NCBI GenBank assembly: GCA_946699065.1
Contig: CAMPDV010000245.1
Location: 1 to 64,000 of the forward strand
Source of the DNA: Loxodes magnus
Taxonomy: Eukaryota; Ciliophora; Karyorelictea; Loxodida; Loxodidae
Length of the DNA stretch: 64,000 nt
Reading direction: 5' to 3'
Both the position numbers and the translations under genes were made by a program. Numbering within the stretch: position 1 is the first letter of the stretch; every line of letters begins with the position of its first letter. Below the pieces are notes generated by a model. The model ran no database searches, was not told the DNA's origin, and was given only the letters and a program-made list of their open reading frames with translations. Of this stretch, positions 37,001 through 48,524 are shown piece after piece.

Positions 37001-40000
37001 AATTTCAATTACGTTCTTCATGTTTCACCTTTAAATTTCACTTACAGACTTCAAGTTTCACCTTTAAATTTCAATTACTTTCTTCATGTTTCACCTTTAA
37101 ATTTCACTTACAGACTTCAAGTTTCACCTTTAAATTTCAATTACGTTCTTCATGTTTCACCTTTAAATTTCAATTACTTTCTTCAAGTTTCACCTTTAAA
37201 TTTCAATTACTCACTTCAAGTTTAACCTTTAAATTTCACTTACAGACTTCAAGTTTCACCTTTAAATTTCACTCACGGTCTTCAAGTTTCACCTTTAAAT
37301 TTCACTTACAGACTTCAAGTTTCACCTTTAAATTTCAATTACTTTCTTCAAGTTTCACCTTTAAATTTCAATTACTTTCTTCAAGTTTCACCTTTAAATT
37401 TCACTTACAGACTTCAAGTTTCACCTTTGAATTTCAATTACTTTCTTCAAGTTTCACCTTTAAATTTCAATTACCCACTTCAAGTTTCACCTTTAAATTT
37501 CACTTACAGACTTCAAGTTTCACCTTTAAATTTCACTTACAGACTTCAAGTTTCACCTTTAAATTTCAATTACTTTCTTCATGTTTCACCTTTAAATTTC
37601 ACTTACAGACTTCAAGTTTCACCTTTAAATTTCACTTACAGACTTCAAGTTTCACCTTTAAATTTCAATTACTTTCTTCAAGTTTTACCTTTAAATTTCA
37701 ATTACAGTCTTCATGTTTCACCTTTAAATTTCAATTACTTTCTTCAAGTTTCACCTTTAAATTTCAATTACTTTCTTCAAGTTTCACCTTTAAATTTCAA
37801 TTACAGTCTTCATGTTTCGCCTTTAAATTTCAATTACCCTCTTCATGTTTCACCTTTAAATTTCAATTACCCACTTCAAGTTTCACCTTTAAATTTCACT
37901 TACAGACTTCAAGTTTCACCTTTAAATTTCAATTACGTTCTTCATGTTTCACCTTTAAATTTCAATTACTTTCTTCAAGTTTCACCTTTAAATTTCAATT
38001 ACCCACTTCAAGTTTCACCTTTAAATTTCACTTACAGACTTCAAGTTTCACCTTTAAATTTCAATTACTTTCTTCAAGTTTCACCTTTAAATTTCAATTA
38101 CAGTCTTCATGTTTCACCTTTAAATTTCAATTACTTTCTTCAAGTTTCACCTTTAAATTTCAATTACTTTCTTCAAGTTTCACCTTTAAATTTCAATTAC
38201 GTTCTTCATGTTTCACCTTTAAATTTCACTTACTTTCTTCAAGTTTCACCTTTAAATTTCAATTACTTTCTTCATGTTTCACCTTTAAATTTCAATTACA
38301 GTCTTCATGTTTCACCTTTAAATTTCAATTACTTTCTTCAAGTTTCACCTTTAAATTTCAATTACTTTCTTCAAGTTTCACCTTTAAATTTCAATTACAG
38401 TCTTCATGTTTCACCTTTAAATTTCACTTACTTTCTTCAAGTTTCACCTTTAAATTTCAATTACTTTCTTCATGTTTCACCTTTAAATTTCAATTACCCT
38501 CTTCATGTTTCAATTACCCACTTCCACTTTCACCTTTAAATTTCAATTACGTTCTTCATGTTTCACCTTTAAATTTCAATTACTTTCTTCAAGTTTCACC
38601 TTTAAATTTCAATTACCCACTTCAAGTTTCACCTTTAAATTTCACTTAAGACTTTTCACCTTTAAATTTCAATTACTTTCTTCAAGTTTCACCTTTAAAT
38701 TTCAATTACGTTCTTCATGTTTCACCTTTAAATTTCACCTTTAAATTTCAATTACCCACTTCAAGTTTCACCTTTAAATTTCAATTACGTTCTTCATGTT
38801 TCACCTTTAAATTTCAATTACTTTCTTCAAGTTTCACCTTTAAATTTCAATTACCCACTTCAAGTTTCACCTTTAAATTTCACTTACAGACTTCAAGTTT
38901 CACCTTTAAATTTCAATTACTTTCTTCAAGTTTCACCTTTAAATTTCAATTACGTTCTTCATGTTTCACCTTTAAATTTCACTTACAGACTTCAAGTTTC
39001 ACCTTTAAATTTCAATTACTTTCTTCATGTTTCACCTTTAAATTTCACTTACAGACTTCAAGTTTCACCTTTAAATTTCAATTACGTTCTTCATGTTTCA
39101 CCTTTAAATTTCAATTACTTTCTTCAAGTTTCACCTTTAAATTTCAATTACTCACTTCAAGTTTAACCTTTAAATTTCACTTACAGACTTCAAGTTTCAC
39201 CTTTAAATTTCACTCACGGTCTTCAAGTTTCACCTTTAAATTTCACTTACAGACTTCAAGTTTCACCTTTAAATTTCAATTACTTTCTTCAAGTTTCACC
39301 TTTAAATTTCAATTACTTTCTTCAAGTTTCACCTTTAAATTTCACTTACAGACTTCAAGTTTCACCTTTGAATTTCAATTACTTTCTTCAAGTTTCACCT
39401 TTAAATTTCAATTACCCACTTCAAGTTTCACCTTTAAATTTCACTTACAGACTTCAAGTTTCACCTTTAAATTTCAATTACGTTCTTCATGTTTCACCTT
39501 TAAATTTCAATTACTTTCTTCAAGTTTCACCTTTATATTTCAATTACCCACTTCAAGTTTCACCTTTAAATTTCAGTTACAGACTTCAAGTTTCACCTTT
39601 AAATTTCAATTACTTTCTTCAAGTTTTACCTTTAAATTTCAATTACAGTCTTCATGTTTCACCTTTAAATTTCAATTACTTTCTTCAAGTTTCACCTTTA
39701 AATTTCAATTACTTTCTTCAAGTTTCACCTTTAAATTTCAATTACAGTCTTCATGTTTCGCCTTTAAATTTCAATTACCCTCTTCATGTTTCACCTTTAA
39801 ATTTCAATTACCCACTTCAAGTTTCACCTTTAAATTTCAATTACCCACTTATTTCACTAATTTTATAAAATGATACTTACAATCTTTTTACAAAATGGTT
39901 AATTGAAACTTACATTCTAAAAAATATAAATGCTATCTTACAATCTAAAATTTTTTTTAATCCATACTCCCTGTTATATAAAATATTTAAGACTTACATC

Positions 40001-41132
40001 CTTTTAAATAAAATGTTAATTCTTAAACTTACCTTTCTCTTAATTTAGATTAAAAAAAATTTTACCATCTGTAATATTTTTTACCGAAAACATTAAATTT
40101 GAACTTACTGAATTCCATTTGCAACTTCTCACCATTTAAAAAATTGAAGCTAGCTACGATTTAACCGTCATCCAAAGCAAATTTATTCTTAACGATACTC
40201 AAACCGCTAGATAGTAACTAAGTTTATGATTAAATCTATTGTTTTATTTAGTCGATGGTATTCTCTTATTTTACTTATAACTATACCGTTTTACCATTAG
40301 GCGATACAATTATTATTTAGATGTCCGTTGGTTTTTTCTACTAAGGAATATTTTAAAGTTATGGAGGTTATTAAGGCTGATCTACTGGTTTTATTTTTTA
40401 CAGTTAGATCAACTGTGCTTGTAAAGAAGATAACTACTTTTACTAAATTTAAACTTAATCACTTAAATTTTATATCTCTTTTTTCAATTAGTTATTTTCC
40501 TATGTTACTTTAGTAAAATTAAACTTGCAAGAGTCTAACTCTTCAAAAACTTTAACCGATATCTGATTGTTCTACTAGATGATCTTTTAGGCATCGGCTA
40601 CCAATTTTGAAACTTATTGCTCTCTCTGATGAGATAGATATTCTTACTAAACAAACTACTACTAGTTGTTCCCTTATTTGTCCATCAACTACTTTTTAAT
40701 TTTGAAAAATCTTAACTATTCTTGGATTTATTTATTCTGCTAAACCAACTATCTTTGTAAGACGATATTCTCCTTAAAAATGTAAAAGCTTACGTGCTTT
40801 ATCAACTACTAGATGAAAACACTGTAGACCTTTGCTAATTAAGTTTAAGCTTAACGTAATCTTAATGATTGATTCTCTAACATCGTTATATTTTCTATGA
40901 GGTTCTTTTGTTCAAGACGCTTGAGTAACTAAGTGTCTTATTGTAAATTTACTGGATGAACCTTATGAACTTTTTAGCAATTTTAGTCAAAACATTTGAT
41001 CTCCTAACTTTTCTAAAACTAATCAAAAGTACAGAATGCACAAATGTTATGCTTACATGGTAGCAACATTGGGATTTTCATCTAACTATCAAAATCTCCT
41101 TGACACTAATAACATTTAGCAGTCTAGGACAT
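34077..41132 (-). CDS. RING finger - coiled coil - ubiquitin-like protein continuing into ~167 eleven-residue repeats
   Basis: The ATG at 41132 opens 431 codons with no TGA and many TAA/TAG (Gln). Residues 7-52 form a RING-like C-x2-C-x15-C-x-H-x2-C-x2-C-x12-C-x4-C; the last pair is spaced four, not the usual two. A Gln-rich coiled coil follows, then a ubiquitin-like fold from about residue 270 (IQIIIVSPNGKTVQLQV, then ENTIDQIKQQIQ, then FALDDGQIVASFNFLNGEKL). This suggests an E3-type role in ubiquitin signalling (inference). The same frame then enters the 33-bp array, which reads x-x-N-W-N-L-K-V-K-L-E with TGA as Trp. Degenerate units before the array have Phe or Tyr at that position (LECKFQLTIL, DCKYHFIKL). 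After the array, 83 codons without TGA end in tandem TGA TGA at 34082-34077. If TGA stops here, the protein ends at 39837 instead. A shifted segment lies at about 38.51-38.74 kb. Confidence 0.68.
34300..39855 (-). repeat. 33-bp tandem array, about 167 units
   Basis: The plus-strand unit is TTCAAGTTTCACCTTTAAATTTCAATTACTTTC with a constant core TTTCACCTTTAAATTTCA. A variable six-base slot (TTTCTT, CAGACT, CCCACT, CGTTCT and others), CAA/CAT alternation, and CAATTA/CACTTA alternation mark unit types. Nearly all units are exactly 33 bp. Exceptions are a 13-bp loss near 38505, a 6-bp loss near 38645 and a 13-bp gain near 38735, so the frame is restored. A block of about 1 kb occurs twice at an offset of 1941 bp (36.89-37.87 and 38.83-39.82 kb), shown by rare shared variants. 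The array is flanked by degenerate units on both sides. Confidence 0.97.
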
Positions 41133-41139
41133 TTCAGAT

Positions 41140-42480
41140 TACATTATTAATTTAAGAAAAACTTTTGCTTATAAACAAAATACACGTATGTATAGGTTAA
41201 ATAATAATAATAAATAATAAAGAAAATATCTATAATAAAAAAAGTAATTCATTATAATAAAATTATTTTAATTAGAATTACTTTAAATAAACTAATATAT
41301 TTTTAAATAAACTAAATTTAATAACTAGAAAATAATTAATGTTATTATAACTGCAAACTATATAAAAAAGTAATAAAGTATAAACCTTTTATATAAAAAT
41401 ATTAATATTTAAAAATAATTTGTAAAAAATAGAAATATCTTATAAAAAATATCTACAAATATTTAAAAAATTACTAATCAAGAAATTAAAAAAATATTAG
41501 TTTTTAAATATATTAATAATTCTAATTATAAAATATATATTAAAAATATTACAAAAAAATTTAAATAATCAATTTTAAAAATTAAAAAATGTAATCAAAT
41601 TCTTTAAATAAACCAAATTACTTAATTAAAAAATTAATAAGAAATATAATCAAATTAAAAAATTATAAAATTCCTTTATAAACATGATATAAAAAAATTA
41701 AAAAAATAATTTTATTTTTATTAAAAACTCATAATGAAAAAAAATTTATGAATTAAAAATCAATTTAAAAAATATCTCGTAAAAACAAAATAAACAACAT
41801 ATTAGAATTAAAAAAAATAATATAATATTAAAGATATTTGTTAGAATTAAATAATAATGCTGAATCTAGCAGTAGACAAATTTTATACTTTAATTTACCC
41901 TTTGGTAAAATATTTGTATAAAGTTGTATATTGCTTCAAATAAATTTTTAAGACTAGCAATTAACAAAAATAATTATTACCAGGAATTTTTCTACTCAGA
42001 CAAATTCCGAATTCTTTTATAACTTCTCATGTTCAAATATCAATATAAAATTTTTAGAATATAAAATATGTAAATTTTTCAATATATTCTTAAAAATATT
42101 TTAATTCTTCCTTTTTTTAAATCTGAAATTAAAAAATGAACTCTCAGCTTTTAAAAATTAAATTTTATACAGTAAAAATGAGAAAACAATATTTTGCATT
42201 TTTTAAGATGTTTAAAAATTAAAAAATATTAAAATATTAATTTCTTATTTAAACTATGATTTTTTAAGCTTTAAATGAAATTTTAAAATAAAAAAAACTC
42301 AATGGTAAGATAAAATATATCTATAAACCGTCATTATAGTAAATTTAAGGGATAATTTTATAGACATAAAATATCGTAAGAAAAAATTACAAAATTAGAA
42401 ACTTTAAGAAAGAAACAATCCTTAATATTGAACGACTTACAGGAATTAGAACTAAAAACTATAAAAATTATATTCATTAA
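41140..42480. other. Extremely AT-rich stretch
   Basis: Contains the presumed promoter region of the RING-UBL gene next to 41132, and the 5' flank of ORF1 copy G. No specific element recognised. Confidence 0.5.
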
Positions 42481-42504
42481 AAAAGAAAAATCATTAAAAA
42501 AAAA

Positions 42505-43308
42505 GATGGAGAGTTGGAACAAAGGTTTTCTTATAAAAAAGACGATCCATAGCACTTCTGATCATTCTTTCTAGAACTAAAAAACACCAACCAAGATATA
42601 AAACAACAATATTGCCAAATCTCAAAAGAAAAATAACTGCCTTCCAAAATTCCAAAAAAGAGGCATACATTCGAATAACTAATGAAGTTAGATAAGGAAT
42701 AACTTGTAGAGATCATTATCGACTACACCGATAAAGTAGAGAATCTCGAACACTATGTCATAAACATATAACAAGACTTACAAGATCATGTCGAAGATGA
42801 GAAGCCGCACCCTGAATTTATAACAAAATAGGACATTAATAATAGGTATTAAGAAATAGAATGAGATATTGTAAGACTAGATGAACAAATGGGAATAGAT
42901 TTTCAAAAATATGAAAATGCCTTCTATCAAATTATAGAAATTAAATAAAGATTAGCAAAATTAGAGAATTAACAATCCTAAAAAAATAAAGATCAAATGA
43001 TAATAGAAGAACAGCCCATGACTAAATAAAAGTTCTTCAAAAAGAAGTGCCACATATGCGGCAACTAATATCACCTTTGAAGACGATGCAAGGAGAATAT
43101 GCAAATTAGATAAAATATTTGAAACGAATTGACTACGTTTTACCCATCCTCGGATGGTTAGCTATGACGGAAAAAGATAACTCAAAGACCATTCGGAAAG
43201 TTCGGAAGTGAACTTGGGTGGAGACACTGGGGAGTCCGAGACCCTGTAAAAGGTAATACAGGGGGTTATGGATCTTTTAAGGGAACACTCTATTAGCCTT
43301 AAAATTTT
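42505..43308 (+). CDS. Retroelement ORF1, copy G (best preserved)
   Basis: One frame without indels across about 800 bp if TGA is Trp. An acidic/Lys N-terminus contains QHF-TGA-SFFLEL. A coiled coil (YTDKVENLEHYVINIQQDL, then DEQMGIDFQKYENAF) leads to the zinc knuckle C-HI-C-GNQY-H-L-TGA-RR-C (43048-43089). Next come IRQNI-TGA-NELTTFYPS, where TGA at 43120 aligns with TGG of copy A at 16465, and GQL-TGA-RKK, where TGA replaces the aromatic Tyr of the other copies. A Gly/Trp/Arg-rich tail follows. The only nearby ATG (42506) is in another frame beside an A9 run, so the start is unresolved. Trp-from-TGA use here is dense and consistent. Confidence 0.8.
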
Positions 43309-43388
43309 TAATTTAATTTAAACAAAGAAAAATCATTTACTATCTATACGAAAAATTTTGTACTTATAAAAACTTAATAAGTTGTAAG

Positions 43389-44273
43389 ATGTTGAAGAAG
43401 GAACTTACTCGTAATAAATTATAGCAACTGAAAGGTTTTGGGAGCGAAACAAACTTAAAATGAAGATAAATTCAATCTTCAATCAAGTAATGGTCCCATT
43501 CAACATTTGGATGGATAGACATTGTTCGGAAGGCACGCCTGAAAAATAAGTTCCGTCTTCCATTTCAGATGAAATTACATCTAGCAGAATCTGCCCTCCT
43601 ATATTAACACGATAAGGAGCTAGATGCAGGGCTGGAGAAAGAGCTGATATGCGCTCTGGTTCACTGTCTCAGTACACCTTCAGGAATTAAGGAAGGCATA
43701 TCGTAAGATTGGAAAATAGAATATCCAGGTCTTAGCAAAAGCGAGCTCTTCAACTAAAACCAGAATGAATGATTATTTATCAAGTCATTGTGCTCTTTCT
43801 GCTCCTCACCGCCTTCTTTTCACTAGCCAACCTGATTATCTCCCAAAATAGAACTAAGTTAGGGGATGACACTTTCGTTCATATATAAATATTAGATAAA
43901 TCGAGAGAAATTTGACGTTTATTGAACTAACAAAGAAGAATCTGATCACTCTCTATGACAGAATCTATTACGGGAATAAATTTCCCTTTTGACATCAAGA
44001 ACTTATACATGAACTGTAAGCTAATGAGAATAAGTGCAGAACTGAAGGAAATTAGAAGAGGAGAAACCGGTCAAAATTTATAAGAAGTGAAACGTACTAT
44101 ATGACGAACTATCTAACTCTCTGTATCATAAATAATAACATAACATCTTAGTAAGATGTTAAATCATATCTATTTGCTTTTTTTATCTAGATAAAGTTTT
44201 TCTAGTTCTAACGGAAAAAAAATTAAAACATTTTAAAATATAGATAAAGTTAAGAAATATATACAGTAATTGA
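43389..44273 (+). other. GC-richer coding-like segment downstream of ORF1 G
   Basis: Base composition is clearly richer in G+C than the surroundings. From the ATG at 43389 a frame with one TGA and three TGG runs about 125 codons (NKFRLPFQMKLHLAESALLY, then LEKELICALVHCLSTPSG). After about 43.77 kb a second frame is the cleanest (NLTFIELTKKNLITLYDRIY, then FPFWHQELIHELQ). That second frame includes SSHCALSAPHRLLF, which could be a relic of the APE SDH motif, and FPFWHQEL resembles the ORF2 linker Trp motif. It may therefore be 5' ORF2 of the same element. Neither identity is secure. Confidence 0.35.
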
Positions 44274-44279
44274 ATGTTT

Positions 44280-45150
44280 ATATTTTTTTAAATACCACAT
44301 AGCTTTGAAAGATTTAATTTTTAAATAATAAATAATTAGAGTAAATATGAAAAAATAAAATAATGTATTAATTAAAAATAATAATATATTTGAAATAAAT
44401 TAAGCTTATAAAAAAATAGTTAAATTATTTTAAGCTAATTTAATATAATTTAATTTTTTAATTATGAGATTAAAAACTTTATTTATTAAAAATTATTTTC
44501 TAAATATTAAAAAGTATTTTATGGCTAATAAAGTAAAAGAATTAGAAAAAATAATATATTAAAATTTAATAAAAAAATAAAAAGCTAAGTTAAACAGTTT
44601 TAAAACTAAGAGTTTATTTTAAACATAAAGGTCTAACTTATTTTTTAATTATTATTTTATAATTTTTAAATTTGTAATTTTTTAGCAGAATATAAATATT
44701 TAAAAATAAATAAATGTATTATATTGAAGATTGAAAATTTATATTTCTTAACTAGAAAAAATACTAAAAATAAAGTTTCATCTACATGAAATTGGTTCGA
44801 CTTTATAGCAAAATAAGAAAGGAAATAAAATTTAAAATATTAAATCATAAAATTATTTTATTTTATGTAAATAAACAAGCAAAATAAATATTATTTATAT
44901 TGTAAAATTTTAAAAAAAGTTTCGTAATTTCTAAAATATAAGCTAGCATTTTTAATTAAGTAATTTATCCTCTCTGTGTATATGTATCTATATTATTTTT
45001 GTTTATTTTTGTCTTTAGTTAGAGATAAATTATTTAAAATTATTGTTCTAAAAGATAGATATATAATATATTAACTATCTTATTTCTTTCTTTATTTTTC
45101 TCTTTTTCAACTTTGTTTATTTTACTTAAAAAGATCTAGGTTTAATATTT
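44280..45150. other. Extremely AT-rich stretch
   Basis: No gene or repeat recognised. Confidence 0.5.
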
Positions 45151-46825
45151 TCAAATGTTATTTTTGCTTAATTTATGATTTAATATTTGATTAAGCTAAT
45201 ATGAGTTTGCGTCTTCAAATACATGGATTTTATATTAAGTGCTTTTATCTTCTCTATTCATGTTAATTTTCTCTAGAATTTCTTTTTATTCTTAACTTTT
45301 CCAAAATTAAATTTCTAGATTTTGCTTAAGTTTTTTTTATACTTAATTCTTTTATTCTTATTTTTGCTTTCCTATAACTTTATAATGTTTCGGCATCCTC
45401 TGCCTCGTATATTATATAAATATATCTGATTTGCCATATGACAGATCTATCGCTACTTTCTAATAAAATTTTAACTTCTTTATTTTGTCTATTCTTATTC
45501 TTCTCCTCTACACTCTTGTACAACTCATTATAACAGTAATCTCTGAATCTTTATTAATTTTTTGCTTCGCCACTTTAAGTACTCTATTATTCCAAATTTT
45601 AAAGTGCTATCCTTCATAAAGCACTCTAAATAATTTATCAGATAAATATTAAATTTTTATTAGGAAATTAGTCTTTAATTCATCTGCAAAGCTTTCAGAT
45701 TGAAATTTACTTGGATCGTCTAAAAAATAATTAGATAGTAGCTTCTTTGAGATATTTTATTATTGAGAAAGAAACTTAAGAATTTAGTTCTTAAATCTTT
45801 TCTAAAGTCCTTTACTCTATCACTGATAAGTTATTCTCTTACACAGAATTGTCTTGCCAACATACATAAGTAAGACCTGATTAGTCTTATTTACTATTAA
45901 CAGTTGAAAAAACACACAAGTTTCTAAAGCCAACTTCAGAGAAGGAAAAGAAAGTTTCGAAATTCTCTTTAGATAATGTTTATTCAAGGAGTTTTTATAG
46001 CCATTATAATCTTTAAATTATATTTAAAAACTATAGCAAGTGCATTTGGTTATAGGAATAATTTCTATTTATATGATTTATTTGCTTATCCTCTAGCTAA
46101 TTTGGTATTCCTTAGTTACATTTATGTTTTAAGACTTCATATTAATTTCTTTCTCCTGTCAATTATAGTAATCTGAGTTGAATAAGGTCAATTGATTATA
46201 TTGGACGAATATCATTTGCTTGCCTACAATAATTTCTGAATTGTTCTTTTATCTCTGCTTCCAAGTTATTGCGTTTGACTATTATTTTACTTTTTATTTC
46301 TATATCTTCTCTAAAACTTCATGTTCTCCTTTTTTTCCTAGTATTGAGACTTAAAATCTTTATTATCACCATTTATATGAAAATGCTGAATTTTTCTTAA
46401 AGTATCAGATTTCTTTTTCTCGGTTATATTCTTCCTACTAATCTTAGTTCTAAAAATTGCTTATATCTTTCTGATAGTTATATTAATCTTTAGCAAAGAA
46501 TAAATCCACTATTAAAAAATAACTTTATACGTTCTTATTAAGCTGGTTTTTTATATAGTTAGGTAGTTAGATTTGGATTAGTTTAATGTTTTATTTTTGT
46601 TGTCTATTTCACCATCAGATTAGTTTTAAAAGTATCGCATTCCTCTTGCTTAGCTGTTAGCACAAAGCTTGATTTATTGAAGTTGCTTACTTTAGATAAA
46701 CTTGCTTTTAAGTAAACTCTGGTAAAGCTAAATAGGATTAAAAACTTATCTTTATAATTTACCACCTGAATTATAATTATTTCGAGTTCTTCCCACAAGT
46801 TCTTGCTGTATTGATATTTTTGCAT
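45150..46825 (-). CDS. Unidentified minus-strand protein gene, frames unresolved
   Basis: The ATG at 46825 begins MQKYQYSKNLWEELEIIIIQ. Most of the region has minus frames with few TGAs and many TAA/TAG. Good stretches include GFRNLCVFSTVNSKQDQSG (46.0-45.9 kb) and SVIEQRTLEKIQELNSQ. After a frame change near 45.73 kb come DDPSKFQSESFADELKTNF, KLFRVLYEGQHFKIWNNRV and VAIDLSYGKSDIFIQY. It ends in Gln/Lys-rich coiled coil. Frame changes point to short introns or damage. No known domain is recognised. The plus strand of the same region is T-rich and less protein-like. Confidence 0.45.
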
Positions 46826-46829
46826 GATT

Positions 46830-47785
46830 AATTATACTTATTTTGTAAGTTAATGCTCAGATTTCATGACTAATTTGCATACTTAAATTATGGAAATTGG
46901 TACAAGATAGTTATTTCTATTAATACTAAATACTGACCTTTTTTTCTATTTTTCGGACTTAAATTCACTGATATCTAAATTATTTTGATATTTATTTATA
47001 GTAAAAAGTATTAAATGCCTATATGAAGGATAATATTTAGAAAAACTGAAATAAGATCCCTTATACTTGCATAATTAGAATTAAACTTTTTATCTAAAGT
47101 AATTATATTGATTCTAATTGTCTTAAAAAGACAGAAAACTAAGAATAATAATTGAAACTAAAATAAATTAAATTTAAGTTATAGAAGATTAAAACTTAAA
47201 GAAATTACAAAGTAATTGAATCTTAAAAAATTTACGTTTTAAGTTAGTTTTTTTTCAAGATTAAGTGTTTAGGATATGTTTAAGATTTGTTTAAGGTATG
47301 TTTAAGAGTTTTAGAATTATTTAAAATAAAAAAAATAAAATTTTTAATAATAAAATTGAAGAAATAAAAGTAAATAATTAATTATTATATTTTAACAAAA
47401 TTAAAATATGATAAATATTTAATTAAAATATTAAGCTTATTAAAAAATTAAATTTACTTAAAAATTAAAAAAACACATCAAACGTAAAAAACTATTTTAT
47501 GACTCAGAAATAAACTATAAGATGAAATAAGAATAAACATAAATAATTATAATTACTAAAAATGTTATAAAAAGAAAAATAATTAAAATTAAAAAAAGTA
47601 ATAAAAATAAAATTTATAGTGGATTAAATTGATTGTAATAAAAAGAAAATTAGTAAAAGTAAAAAAAAGATTTATAAAAATGAGAAAAAATAATAAAAAA
47701 ATGGCGGAGTTCAGAAAGGAATTTTTTCCTGCTCTTAGGAGCCTGGTACGTAGTAAAAATACAAGGAAAATAAAAATATCCAGAA
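46830..47785. other. AT-rich stretch
   Basis: No gene recognised. 47.70-47.78 kb is probably the 5' leader of ORF1 copy H. Confidence 0.45.
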
Positions 47786-47786
47786 A

Positions 47787-48492
47787 ATGACTCAAGCACA
47801 AACACCAACATCGTAAGAGAAGTCTAGAAAGTCCGTACTGCCCAAAGAGGTTTCAGAGCTTAACCCTTCCGGTCGGATATATATGTAGCAGTTTATTAAA
47901 GTAGCGCTAAACCTCCAGGAAGTGATTAAGAAACTACGAATAGAGAACTCAAAGTTATCGGAGCAGATTCATCATGGACTTCAAGATTCTTTTGACCTCA
48001 GAAGGGATAATCAGGAGTAGCTTGATATATTATGGAAATACTAGCAAGAACAGTTTAGGTAGATGAACTCCCAAGTACAATAGATTTAGGACTAAAATGA
48101 ATAGATTTAAAATATTTTACAAAGCTAAAAGAGACTCCAAAATTAAAAAAGCTAATCCAGTCAGCGAAAATTAAGAGATATATTATGGAAATTGAAGAAA
48201 AAGAGCCACAAAAAATTTAAACTGAGGAAAAAGAATAAAGAAATGCTATTACTGCAATATCGAAAGACACTTGCATCTGAACTGTCTGAAATTCCGAAAT
48301 TTTTTAAAATAATATTGAATCTAATAACAAAAGAAGAGGGAGCAATTTTATTATAGCAAGAATGAGTAGATTTACAGAAAACCTAGGATTACAAGATTCC
48401 AAAAGTAATTGGACCAAAGAGAGGACAACACGACCTTAGCAATCAAGAAATCTAAACTTTCAAACTTATTTTATACGGCAGTGATTTACTGA
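47787..48492 (+). pseudogene. Retroelement ORF1, copy H
   Basis: The ATG at 47787 starts a Ser/Lys-rich N-terminus, then a coiled coil (FIKVALNLQEVIKKLRIENS, then NSQVQQIQDQNEQIQNILQS). A frame change lies between about 48.15 and 48.23 kb. The knuckle C-YY-C-NIER-H-LHLN-C (48244-48285) is intact. LKQY-TGA-I follows at 48316, where copies A and F have TGG. The C-terminal motif FYYSKNEQIYRKP is present. The last TGA, at 48490, is the likely stop. Apart from the shift the copy is complete. Confidence 0.75.
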
Positions 48493-48524
48493 TTTTGGAC
48501 AATTTTAAATTAAAAATTAGCTTA

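Noticed and set aside
34213-38649. 1478-codon plus-strand open frame (SSSFTFKFQL-type repeats) and shorter frames at 37427-38539, 38505-38744 and 39368-39868
   Set aside because: Any sequence of 33-bp units without TAA/TAG/TGA in phase stays open. These frames are antisense to the RING-UBL gene, have no start context or flanking domain, and two plus frames are open at once. The minus frame is continuous with a recognisable gene.
34300-39855. CRISPR-like array (33-bp periodicity)
   Set aside because: There are no unique spacers: the whole unit repeats with small variants, and the context is eukaryotic nuclear DNA.
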